Source: Caldifarciminota bacterium (GTDB lineage: Bacteria > Hydrothermota > Hydrothermia > UBA1063 > CAJXJZ01). From it: a DNA stretch of 64,000 nt. A model generated the notes under the pieces. The model ran no database searches. It had not been told where the DNA came from and saw only the letters and a list, made by a program, of their open reading frames with translations. Positions 8,457 through 16,653 of this stretch are shown here, in pieces; positions within the stretch are counted from its first letter, which is position 1, and each line of letters starts with the position of its first letter. A program made the translations under genes and the position numbers. The stretch lies in contig JALSNX010000026.1 in NCBI GenBank assembly GCA_026986775.1, positions 1 through 64,000 of the forward strand, given 5' to 3'.

Positions 8457-8465
8457 GCATAAAAT
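8437..8465 (+). promoter_or_regulatory. Sigma-70-type promoter inside the lipA 3' end
   Basis: TTGACA at 8437-8442, a spacer of exactly 17 nt and TAAAAT at 8460-8465 predict a start near 8472. The SD AAAAAGGAG and ATG 8486 follow. The -35 lies within lipA codons, so the secreted-protein genes downstream can be expressed separately from the cofactor operon. Confidence 0.65.
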
Positions 8466-8485
8466 AATATAAAAAAGGAGTAGGT

Positions 8486-9679
8486 ATGTTCTCTGTATTT
8501 CTAAGTGTAGCGTTGTTATATACGAGTTTTCAAACAGGCTCCCCTGATTTTTCAAAACTGGCAGGACCCTATGAGGCTGTGGTTTATCCAATACCAAATA
8601 GATTTTATCTACCGGGTATAAAAAACCTTTTTAAAAAGGCAAAAAAAGAAATAAGGGTTTTTATATTCACGGCACGGTATTACAGGGAGTACAAAGGTGA
8701 CGTGGGCAAAAAACTTCTGTCCTATCTGAAAGATGCCCTCAAGAGAGGTGTAAGGGTAGAACTTATACTTGATGCCTCAGACTGGAACAAGAGAAACAGT
8801 CTGCACAACAAAATGTTTGCTGAAGAACTAAAAAAGTACGGGGCTGAGGTATGGTATGATCCCCCAGACATAACGAGTCACGATAAGGTTATTGTGGTGG
8901 ATAGTGAATACGTTGTAGTTGGTTCAACTAACTGGAGTTTCTATGCTTTAATGGCCAATAATGAGGCATCTGTAATTATAAAATCGCCCGGACTTGCTGA
9001 ATACTATCTAAGATACATGGATGAAGTAAAACGGGTATCCATGAAAGACCTTCCACCTTATTATGGATGGAAAAAGTTTTATGAAAGGCAGATGAAGAAG
9101 ATTCCAAATTCAAAAGAAGGCTCATCCATGCCAAGGAGTCTTGCAGCACCCGCACCGGATATAGATGGATATAAAGCACTTGTATATGCAGTTCCGAACC
9201 GCAACTATACAATAGCGTTGCATGAACTCTTAACACATGCGAAAGACAGTGTCCTTATTGCCATGCTTTCAGCAAGAACCTATGAAAGGGACACATTTAT
9301 ATTCAACGAAATAATACTGGATGACCTGAGAAAACTCGGTAAAAGTGGAGTTTACACAGAGCTCATACTGGATGGTTCAAATTTTAACAGAGTCAATACT
9401 GTCCAGAATAAAGAAGAGTTCATTGACCTTTTGAGGCCTTATGGTGTTAACGCACATTTTGACGCGTATGATATAACCACACATGCAAAGCTCATTCTTG
9501 TTGATGAAAAATATCTTCTGTTCGGCTCTTCAAACTGGACACTTCCTGCTCTTGAATGGAATGATGAAGGCAATGTTCTCATAATTTCAGGGGGAGCCTC
9601 AAGGTATTTCAGGCAGTATTTTAATGTAATAAAAAAGGATTCTCCTAAAAACTTACCTTCATGGTACAGAACAAATTAG
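8486..9679 (+). CDS. Secreted phospholipase D-like protein with two HKD domains
   Basis: A 397-residue protein with a signal peptide (MFSVFLSVALLYTSFQTG). It has two PLD domains of about 170 residues. Each starts with a similar block (YEAVVYPIPNRFYLPGI and YKALVYAVPNRNYTIAL), so the protein arose by internal duplication. The catalytic motifs are H132-x-K134-x4-D139 with GSTNWS, and H333-x-K335-x4-D340 with GSSNWT. Both HKD sets are complete, as needed for one active site per pair. Family members cleave phosphodiesters in DNA or phospholipids; the substrate cannot be read here. The next gene starts 9 nt after the stop, with SD AGGAGGTAG. Confidence 0.85.
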   Translation: MFSVFLSVALLYTSFQTGSPDFSKLAGPYEAVVYPIPNRFYLPGIKNLFKKAKKEIRVFIFTARYYREYKGDVGKKLLSYLKDALKRGVRVELILDASDWNKRNSLHNKMFAEELKKYGAEVWYDPPDITSHDKVIVVDSEYVVVGSTNWSFYALMANNEASVIIKSPGLAEYYLRYMDEVKRVSMKDLPPYYGWKKFYERQMKKIPNSKEGSSMPRSLAAPAPDIDGYKALVYAVPNRNYTIALHELLTHAKDSVLIAMLSARTYERDTFIFNEIILDDLRKLGKSGVYTELILDGSNFNRVNTVQNKEEFIDLLRPYGVNAHFDAYDITTHAKLILVDEKYLLFGSSNWTLPALEWNDEGNVLIISGGASRYFRQYFNVIKKDSPKNLPSWYRTN

Positions 9680-9688
9680 GAGGTAGAG

Positions 9689-10582
9689 ATGTTTATTAAA
9701 CTCTTGGTATTTATGCTTATCGGAAAGATAGATACGGTAAAAATCGTATTTACAAATGATATTATAGGGCAATTTGGTGAAAGGGGTGCCACATTTATAA
9801 ATCCCGTATTTCCTCCCCCGCTTGGAGGAGCGGCCGCCTTTTATACCTACCTCAAAGATGCTCGCAAAAAAGACCCCTCTTTGCTTCTCTTTGATACAGG
9901 TAATATGACAGGGGGATATGTATCAGGACAGTATATAGACCTTGATAAGGTCATAAAATTCTATAAACTCATGGGATACAACGCTATGGTGCCGGGCTGG
10001 AGGGAGTTCTTCAAGGGCGAGAATGGACTCAGATATTTGAAAGACAACGGAATCACTTTTCTTGCTGCCAATTTAACATATAAGAAAGACTCTCTTAAAT
10101 ATTTTGACGGTGTGCTACCGTATAAAATCTTTAACGTAAATGGCATTAAAGTCGGTGTGTTCGGGCTTACTACAGAAAAGATGCCTCTTTTTGCAAATGA
10201 CTGGTGGGTTAAAAACTCATTCTTTTTGAGGGAGATACCCACTGCGAGAAGAATTGTCAACGCACTTAAAAAAGAAGGTGCTGATATTGTCATACTTCTT
10301 TCTTCCACAGGTTCATCAAGAGAAAAAGTTATAGCAGATAGCGTAGCAGGAATTGACTTTATATTTGGAGGTTTTATGGGTTACGGTCTGAGAGAGCCCT
10401 ATGAAAACTGGTACACCCACACTGTACTTTTAAGACAGTACAGATACTTTGCATCAGCAATGGAATTAAATATATTTTATGACAGAAACAATCGGTGTAT
10501 AACCGGTTACAGGGCAAAGCAGATAACCCTGATGGAGGAAGATTACGAACCTGAACCAGAGATAAAAAGAGAGTTTGAGTAA
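9689..10582 (+). CDS. Degenerate 5'-nucleotidase/metallophosphatase-like secreted protein
   Basis: A 297-residue protein whose plan follows the N-terminal domain of UshA/5'-nucleotidases: VKIVFTNDIIGQFG, LLLFDTGN, an alpha/beta core, VGVFGLTTEKMP, ADIVILLSSTGS and FIFGGFMGYG. The metal-binding motifs of active enzymes are largely missing. TND-x-HG became TNDIIG, DxGD became DTGN, GNHEFD became PGWREF, LSHxG became LSSTG and GHxH is lost. I therefore expect no metallophosphatase activity. The nucleotidase C-terminal domain is also absent. A short signal-like segment (MFIKLLVFMLIG) suggests export. It shares a transcript with the PLD protein. Confidence 0.7.
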   Translation: MFIKLLVFMLIGKIDTVKIVFTNDIIGQFGERGATFINPVFPPPLGGAAAFYTYLKDARKKDPSLLLFDTGNMTGGYVSGQYIDLDKVIKFYKLMGYNAMVPGWREFFKGENGLRYLKDNGITFLAANLTYKKDSLKYFDGVLPYKIFNVNGIKVGVFGLTTEKMPLFANDWWVKNSFFLREIPTARRIVNALKKEGADIVILLSSTGSSREKVIADSVAGIDFIFGGFMGYGLREPYENWYTHTVLLRQYRYFASAMELNIFYDRNNRCITGYRAKQITLMEEDYEPEPEIKREFE

Positions 10583-10605
10583 AAAGACACGGGGAGGTGG
10601 TTAGT

Positions 10606-10668
10606 ATGTACACATTGATGTTACAGATATTGCTCCTTGTAACACCAGGAGCAAAAAATTGCCCATAA
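10606..10668 (+). CDS. Signal-peptide frame of a frameshifted secreted protein
   Basis: ATG 10606 has a very strong SD (GGGGAGGTGG) and encodes a 20-residue signal-peptide-like frame (MYTLMLQILLLVTPGAKNCP) that stops at TAA 10666-10668. The downstream 160-residue frame has no good start of its own and no signal peptide. The two frames overlap at a run of six A (10653-10658). A shift of -1 there joins the signal peptide to the downstream protein as ...TPGAKKLPIKSG.... This is either a one-base loss (mutation or sequencing error) or recoding; see the findings. Confidence 0.55.
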   Translation: MYTLMLQILLLVTPGAKNCP

Positions 10669-11141
10669 AAAGTGGGCATGGGGTGAAACTCCAGAAGAGA
10701 ACAGATGTAACAATACAGCCTTATTCAGGTAATATTAAGCCTTCTTTTTACTATCTTCTAAAGAGTGCCGGCGAATTTGATGAAAATACTCTGCGTTCGT
10801 TTCTTAACACAGAGGGAGTAAAGAGAAAGGTAAAAGCAGAGATAGAACCCGTGAAAAATAGAAATAACATTTTCAAAAGAGAATACGTATCTTACGCAGA
10901 GATACTTGCCAATCTCCGAACCATGGCAGAATGGAAATCCACTCAGAACAAACTCAAAAACGGTGAAATAAGAAATGTTCAGCTTGCCAAACTGCAGATG
11001 GAAGAAAAAATAAGAAAAGAGAGGCTTGAACTTGCAAGGCAATTTGGAACTCCAAAGGACTATGAGAGAGAACTTGAGGCATACAGGAAATTTGAGACCT
11101 TCAAGGCTAACTTCCTCAAAGGGAAGGAGGTGGAAAAATGA
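10659..11141 (+). CDS. Small secreted coiled-coil protein, main frame (start displaced by frameshift)
   Basis: This is the body of the protein whose signal peptide is at 10606. The nominal start, TTG 10659, has no SD and lies at the frameshift, so the true product probably starts at 10606. Residues 1-60 are mixed (VKLQKRTDVTIQPYSG). Residues 75-155 are strongly charged and helical (LANLRTMAEW, NVQLAKLQMEEKIRKERLELARQ), likely coiled coil. No family is recognised. It overlaps the next start by 4 nt (ATGA at 11138), tying it to the protease gene, for which it could be a helper or inhibitor. That role is inference. Confidence 0.6.
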   Translation: MPIKSGHGVKLQKRTDVTIQPYSGNIKPSFYYLLKSAGEFDENTLRSFLNTEGVKRKVKAEIEPVKNRNNIFKREYVSYAEILANLRTMAEWKSTQNKLKNGEIRNVQLAKLQMEEKIRKERLELARQFGTPKDYERELEAYRKFETFKANFLKGKEVEK

Positions 11142-11341
11142 AACGGATTATATACGTTTCTGTGGCCCTTCTTTTATTGGTTCCATCATACCTCGGTGCA
11201 GGATTCATTCATTCACATCTAATGGAAACACTAAAAAACAAGAGTGAGAATGATATAATACCCGTAATAGTTTATGTGAGATGATATCCTGATTTTTCCA
11301 CCTTCAAAGAAAACGATTATAAAGGTAAAAAGAATACCTGA
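11138..11341 (+). pseudogene. Broken 5' part of the subtilase gene (signal peptide and propeptide)
   Basis: ATG 11138 has the SD GGAAGGAGG and encodes a clear signal peptide (MKRIIYVSVALLLLVPSYLGAG) and the start of an I9-like propeptide (DIIPVIVYVR). The frame hits TGA at 11282-11284, continues recognisably (YPDFSTFKENDYKGKK), and stops again at TGA 11339-11341. Near 11327-11334 homology passes to the -1 frame (EYLKEYTRLAQQPVIDYI), which runs without a stop into the protease. Two lesions thus separate the signal peptide from the enzyme: one nonsense change and one base missing near an A-run. Confidence 0.7.
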
Positions 11342-11472
11342 AAGAATACACAAGGCTTGCACAACAACCTGTTATTGACTATATAAAATCAAAATATCCC
11401 AAAGCCACATTCAGACGTTACTGGGTATTCAACGGCTTTTCTACAAAAATACCTAAATGGCTTATTGAAGAG

Positions 11473-14400
11473 GTGGCACAGAGGGAGGATGTTGACTACA
11501 TTATTGATGTGTATACAATTCACCTTGATGTTCCAGAATATACAAGGACAGCCTATCCATCCGGCTCAGAGGAGGTGCCATGGGACAAAAAACTTATGAA
11601 TGCTCACAAGGCATGGGAAATGGGCTATACAGGAAAAGGCGTTGTTATTGGTCTTATGGACACAGGCTCAGATGTAAAACATCCTGCACTGAAGAACAAA
11701 TGGAGGGGGATAGAAGCCTGGTTTGATGCGATGACGAGGGATCCAGAACCAAATGACCATGGTGAGCACGGTACAGCATGCTCAAGTATTATGGTGGGCG
11801 ATTACAGTATTGGAGTGGCACCCGGTGCCAAATACATAGTTGTATCCATATTTGATACAGCAGGAAACGCGAATACTGATTCCATCCACAGTGCTTTTCA
11901 ATGGGTTGCCAACTTGCCTGATTCTTTAAGACCAAGAGTTATGTCCAATTCTTGGGGAAGAAGTGCCTGGAATGACCAGACATACTGGCAGGACTGTTTA
12001 ACATGGAAAAATCTCGGTATATTACCCGTTTTCGCAATAGGTAACGATGGTTCGGATCCAACGCTTCAGAGCACTCCCGGGACATATCCCACGGTGCTGG
12101 CAGTTGGTGCTACAGATAAATACGATAACATACTCAGTTATAGTTCAAGGGGAGGCGCACCAGATTCTGTTCCATGGAATGATACTCAGTACTGGTACAC
12201 ACCTGACTGGAACCTTCATAAACCTGATGTTGTTGCACCGGCAGACCCTGTTCTTGCTGCAGCACCTGGAGGAGATTATATAAATAACTTTAATGGTACA
12301 AGTTCAGCAACGCCACATGTTGCCGGGCTTGCAGCACTTATTCTGCAGAAAAACCCCAATTTAACAGTATCAGAACTCTATAAAATCATCAGGGACAACA
12401 CATATAAAACCCTTGCAGATACCCATGATTACCCTAATGATACATTTGGCTGGGGAAGGGTTGATGCTTATAAAGCATTAATGAATACTCCAGACCCAAC
12501 CACTCCCAATATATTTATTGACACTGTGCTTATAGGAGACAGAAACGGTGACGGAGATGGTTTCCTTGACCCGGGAGAATCCAATATAGACCTTATAGTG
12601 AGATTAACAAACTGGGGAACGCATGCAACCAATGTACAGCCTTTAATAACTTATTTATCATCATCATATCTGACAATTAATAGCTCACCTGTAGCATTTC
12701 GCGATTTTTACAAATATGATACTCTGGATGTAATATTCAATGTATCCCTCAGCACAACACAACCTGAGAGTTCATACATTTATTTTACTCTTAAAATAAC
12801 AGACGATGAGGGAGACACAATTTATAAATTCTTTGATATATTTATCCCCATGCAGGATAAGCCTGCCGAAACAGACACCCTGGTTAATGACAATGGAAAT
12901 GCCTCTTACAATACCGACAATGATTCTCATTATGGAAACTGGATTTATTTTGCGGAGAGATTTGAAGTAACTGCACCATGTACTCTCAAGGCAATTCAAC
13001 TTTACTGGGATGACGTAGCCTCTCAGGAAACTCTGTTCGTATGGCATCATAATGAAGATTACAATGCACCTGATTCTACAATCTGGGGATATGCCCTTAT
13101 TGATGTAACAGCTTCAGATCAATGGACAACAGTAACTCTTCCAAACCCCATATACATGGGAGAGGCGGGCTACTTCTGGGTTGGTGTAAGAAAATCTTCT
13201 TCAACTGCTGTTCCATGGCAGGACAGTGATGCTGCTCCTGATGGTGTCAACCTTGCTACCAACGATAGAACTGATCCAGGCTCATGGGACGACAGGACAT
13301 GGTGGTACACATTCATGATGAGACCAATAGTAGGATTGGAGGCTATTACGAAACCAAAAATTACTCGGATTTCCTCATATAGAATTGATGACTCTGAATA
13401 TGGTAATGATAATGGATATATCGACCCAGGAGAGAAAGTTGGTCTGTACGTTTCTTTGAAAAATATTGGAACAGCTGCATTTAACGCAAACGCTATTTTG
13501 ACTTTTGTACCCAGTGATACAATAACCCCAAAAAGAATACGGATAATTGATTCTACTGCATATATTGGAGAAATACAGAATGGAGACGAAGGGGGGACAA
13601 ATAACAATGATCCATTTATTATCCAGATGATTGACTCTCTTATTGAAAATATGAGCGGTGCTGACCCTGAATTTAGATTAATTATAAATTACAGTTACGA
13701 TGGTGGAAGCGGTGCAGATACAGTAAACTTTTCAATTACAGGTCCATGGACTCCACGGGCATATGCAGAATACTTTTATCCATGGGGTTCGGATAATCTT
13801 TATTTACTCAATGATGCGGGCTGGAGTTACTACTTTGCCACCTTTGCACACTTTGGGCTGGATACCCTTGATTCTGTATATATTGATACTGTTTACATTT
13901 ACGCATATAATGACGGTAATAATCAGAAAACTTTAGAGTTCTATATATGGGATACTGACCCTGTTAATTTTACACCGAGGAATGTATTGTTTTCTACCAG
14001 CACCAGTGTCCCGTCAGGTACGAGTGGCTGGATTGCATTTAGAGTAAATAGATGGTTACCGGGTTATTTCTGGTACGGACAGAATTCAAGTGTATCTTCA
14101 TGGACAGGTACAGGTTTACATCCCGTGTGGTGGGGTGGTCCTTTGATTGGTCAGGATTATACTTTAGTAAGTTCAAGTGCAACAGATTGGTCAAGCCCTG
14201 CTGGTGAAGTTTACCTCCCTATTTCTGGTTATGCTGAAATCACTCACCATCATCCCCAGATTTCCTATTACAGACCAGCCAACTGGGCATGGCCCATTGC
14301 AGTAAGTAATAGCCCAAATGACCAGGGGAACACAGATGTTATCTATGCAGACAGCACGGTTTATATATCAGGGTGGGTTGCACTTGAAAGAACGGATTCT

Positions 14401-15693
14401 GCCGCAATTATCAGAGGCGGTGATACAATGTGGAACTATCTATTCCTTGACAACTATGGTAGAGGCGCAGTCATTCTTCCGGGACCTGATACTCTCCCGG
14501 GATGGAGTTATACATATTACCCTGATTTTCCAGACACAATACCTGCAGGTAGGCATACCCTTTACGTCGGACTTGATTGGGACCATGTTATCCCGTCAAA
14601 TATCTTCAACAACTATCTGAGATACTGGGGACAGCCCTATACATTCAGGCCTCTTGAAAGGATGCAGCCAAACACTGTGTATAAGTCAAAAGAGATGGCT
14701 CCTGAACTCTTTGGAACATCGGGAGGATACAATCATCAAACGGATATTTACAGGATAAGGGCCAATACTCCACAGTGGATTGTGGTGGGTATGCGTAACT
14801 CTAACTATGGAAACAGTGGAGATTCCATAGACCTTGACCTGAGACTCTATCTTGATGAACCGACAAGTGCCACAACAGGATACACAGATGTTGCAGAGGC
14901 TTCAATGCACGGACCTGATACTATTGAGGTTATAGCCATATCCAGTAAAGATCTGCCACTGAGTTCAATGAACCTGTGGCCCGGTGTGAATTCTTTCGGT
15001 ACAGTGAGAGACAGTTACTTTATTGAATACGGTGCACCGGAATATTTCCTTGAATACTCACCTACAGGAGGGAGTCAGACTATTACTCTCAACACAACTG
15101 ATATAGTGCACATAGAAGACCTGTATGTGGCAGGGGGAACGGGTACTGTATCTATAACCGTCACCAACAAAAGCACCACACAGGATATCGCAGTATATGT
15201 ATTTGAGACCAATTATGACGAGGTCACTGACCCCTACAAGACACTTGACGAAGCCTATGCCAGTGCTGATGCCAACGGTGCAGGTGGAGATGAAACTGTG
15301 ACTTTCAATGTGACTAATGCGGATACATTCGGATTGCTTATAGTGAACAAAAATCCCACACAGACAAAAGCAACATTTGATGTGGAAATCAGTAATATAG
15401 GAACTGCTCTTAGAGTGAGAGAGGATAATAGATTAAGGGTTGCAAGACCCATGCTTATTGTTCAGAATCCTGTAAATAAAGTCGGAACCATCACATTTGC
15501 CCTGCCAGAGAAGTCCAACATAGAGGTAAATCTCTTTGACATCAATGGCAGAAAGGTAAAGACGCTGTTTTCTGGCACCGCTAATGCTGGTTATCATACC
15601 TACGAAATCTCCAATCTCAAGGCCGGCGTTTACTTTGTAACAATGAAGAGCGACAGAATAAATCTGAACAGGAAATTTGTTGTGATCCGATAA
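11473..15693 (+). CDS. Large S8 subtilisin-like protease with C-terminal sorting domain
   Basis: The catalytic frame is open from about 11329; GTG 11473 is only the first start-like codon and has no good SD. Numbered from 11473, the triad is D63 (GLMDTGSDV), H99 (DHGEHGTACS) and S277 (FNGTSSATPHVAG). Residues about 330-1320 are long beta-rich modules with calcium-type loops (DRNGDGDGFLDPGESN, NDNGYIDPGEKVG). The last 80 residues (IVQNPVNKVGTITFALPEK ... GVYFVTMKS) are a type IX-secretion-like sorting domain. Family knowledge: exported endoprotease attached to the cell surface. In the sequence as given the gene is separated from its signal peptide, so it is either a pseudogene or affected by sequence errors. 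The active-site motifs are intact. Confidence 0.88.
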   Translation: MAQREDVDYIIDVYTIHLDVPEYTRTAYPSGSEEVPWDKKLMNAHKAWEMGYTGKGVVIGLMDTGSDVKHPALKNKWRGIEAWFDAMTRDPEPNDHGEHGTACSSIMVGDYSIGVAPGAKYIVVSIFDTAGNANTDSIHSAFQWVANLPDSLRPRVMSNSWGRSAWNDQTYWQDCLTWKNLGILPVFAIGNDGSDPTLQSTPGTYPTVLAVGATDKYDNILSYSSRGGAPDSVPWNDTQYWYTPDWNLHKPDVVAPADPVLAAAPGGDYINNFNGTSSATPHVAGLAALILQKNPNLTVSELYKIIRDNTYKTLADTHDYPNDTFGWGRVDAYKALMNTPDPTTPNIFIDTVLIGDRNGDGDGFLDPGESNIDLIVRLTNWGTHATNVQPLITYLSSSYLTINSSPVAFRDFYKYDTLDVIFNVSLSTTQPESSYIYFTLKITDDEGDTIYKFFDIFIPMQDKPAETDTLVNDNGNASYNTDNDSHYGNWIYFAERFEVTAPCTLKAIQLYWDDVASQETLFVWHHNEDYNAPDSTIWGYALIDVTASDQWTTVTLPNPIYMGEAGYFWVGVRKSSSTAVPWQDSDAAPDGVNLATNDRTDPGSWDDRTWWYTFMMRPIVGLEAITKPKITRISSYRIDDSEYGNDNGYIDPGEKVGLYVSLKNIGTAAFNANAILTFVPSDTITPKRIRIIDSTAYIGEIQNGDEGGTNNNDPFIIQMIDSLIENMSGADPEFRLIINYSYDGGSGADTVNFSITGPWTPRAYAEYFYPWGSDNLYLLNDAGWSYYFATFAHFGLDTLDSVYIDTVYIYAYNDGNNQKTLEFYIWDTDPVNFTPRNVLFSTSTSVPSGTSGWIAFRVNRWLPGYFWYGQNSSVSSWTGTGLHPVWWGGPLIGQDYTLVSSSATDWSSPAGEVYLPISGYAEITHHHPQISYYRPANWAWPIAVSNSPNDQGNTDVIYADSTVYISGWVALERTDSAAIIRGGDTMWNYLFLDNYGRGAVILPGPDTLPGWSYTYYPDFPDTIPAGRHTLYVGLDWDHVIPSNIFNNYLRYWGQPYTFRPLERMQPNTVYKSKEMAPELFGTSGGYNHQTDIYRIRANTPQWIVVGMRNSNYGNSGDSIDLDLRLYLDEPTSATTGYTDVAEASMHGPDTIEVIAISSKDLPLSSMNLWPGVNSFGTVRDSYFIEYGAPEYFLEYSPTGGSQTITLNTTDIVHIEDLYVAGGTGTVSITVTNKSTTQDIAVYVFETNYDEVTDPYKTLDEAYASADANGAGGDETVTFNVTNADTFGLLIVNKNPTQTKATFDVEISNIGTALRVREDNRLRVARPMLIVQNPVNKVGTITFALPEKSNIEVNLFDINGRKVKTLFSGTANAGYHTYEISNLKAGVYFVTMKSDRINLNRKFVVIR

Positions 15694-15715
15694 GAGATAC
15701 AAATTCATCATGTAA

Positions 15716-15741
15716 GGGGCGCATGCATGCGCCCCTTTTTT
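15716..15741 (+). terminator. Rho-independent terminator after the subtilase
   Basis: A perfect 20-nt palindrome, GGGGCGCATGCATGCGCCCC (15716-15735), is followed by six T. It is placed 23 nt after the protease stop codon. Confidence 0.85.
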
Positions 15742-15771
15742 ATTACGGAAAACACCCTTTAAAATAACCAC

Positions 15772-16653
15772 ATGTTTACAGCTATTCTTTGGGCAGCAAT
15801 ATTTATCCAGACAAAAAACATCGTGTTACCGCACACTAATGTGGAAGATGTTAGACTTGCAAAAGATTATTCTGGAGTCTGTCTCAAGATTGATGGAGAG
15901 TATGCACTTTACAAGAAGATATGGAAAAAAGTGTTTGTCAGAAAAACATGTGATGATAGTTTGATAATTTTGCCTGATACATCAAAGAAAATAACTTCCT
16001 TCAGATTTGATTTAAACGGGGATGGAAAAATAGAAACAGTGAGTTTTAAAAAGGGTATTCTTACCATAGCACGGACAGGAAACAAACCAGAACGTTATTC
16101 TGACATTAAATCATTTGTCTTTTACGATGTTGATAATAACGGCTCGCTTGACCTCATATATGTAGACACGGATAATATTCTACATGTTCTCTTAAACAAA
16201 TACAGAGTGCAAAACTATGCTCTGATATATTCCCCCAGGCATTTCACAGTAAATTACATTTCAAGGAAAAGAACTTATCCCGTTACTGTGTATCCTTATC
16301 TGGTTGAAGGCAAAATTCCGCTTTACGGCTGGGATAAAGTATATCTTGTGTATCAGGGAAGTAAAATGCCTCTTAAAAGTGGTAAAACTATAAACCTCTA
16401 TAATGTTGAAAACCCTGTTCGATTTATAGTATATGAAAATGATACGCTCAAATTAGGAATAACTCTATCTGAAAAGCAAAACTATATAATTGAGATTAAT
16501 GGGCAGGATTCAAAAAGAAAGATTGCTGAGGGCATACTTCCGCAGGGCGTTTACAGGTTTGAATACTTTGTTGGTCCTCTTAAAAGAGGAAAACATAGAC
16601 TTGTCATAACGCTTGGTAAAAGAACATTCACACGTGAAATATCTGTAAAATGA
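15772..16653 (+). CDS. Secreted FG-GAP/dockerin-like calcium-loop protein
   Basis: A 293-residue protein with a short signal peptide (MFTAILWAAIFIQTKNI). It has two Asp-rich calcium-type loops, FDLNGDGKIETV (about residue 80) and YDVDNNGSLDLIYVD (about 120), of the kind found in FG-GAP/VCBS repeats. The rest is beta-rich (YNVENPVRFIVYENDTLKLGITL) and ends in an Ig-like strand series. No enzyme motif is seen. TAAAAT (15760-15765) lies 6 nt before the ATG with no SD, so the mRNA is probably leaderless. It overlaps the CCA-adding enzyme gene by 4 nt. Confidence 0.65.
   Translation: MFTAILWAAIFIQTKNIVLPHTNVEDVRLAKDYSGVCLKIDGEYALYKKIWKKVFVRKTCDDSLIILPDTSKKITSFRFDLNGDGKIETVSFKKGILTIARTGNKPERYSDIKSFVFYDVDNNGSLDLIYVDTDNILHVLLNKYRVQNYALIYSPRHFTVNYISRKRTYPVTVYPYLVEGKIPLYGWDKVYLVYQGSKMPLKSGKTINLYNVENPVRFIVYENDTLKLGITLSEKQNYIIEINGQDSKRKIAEGILPQGVYRFEYFVGPLKRGKHRLVITLGKRTFTREISVK

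Noticed and set aside
11282-11284. Selenocysteine or reassigned TGA in the subtilase propeptide
   Set aside because: TGA ends many other genes here, and a propeptide is not a place where selenocysteine is expected; no SECIS-like hairpin is evident and a second lesion lies 45 nt on.
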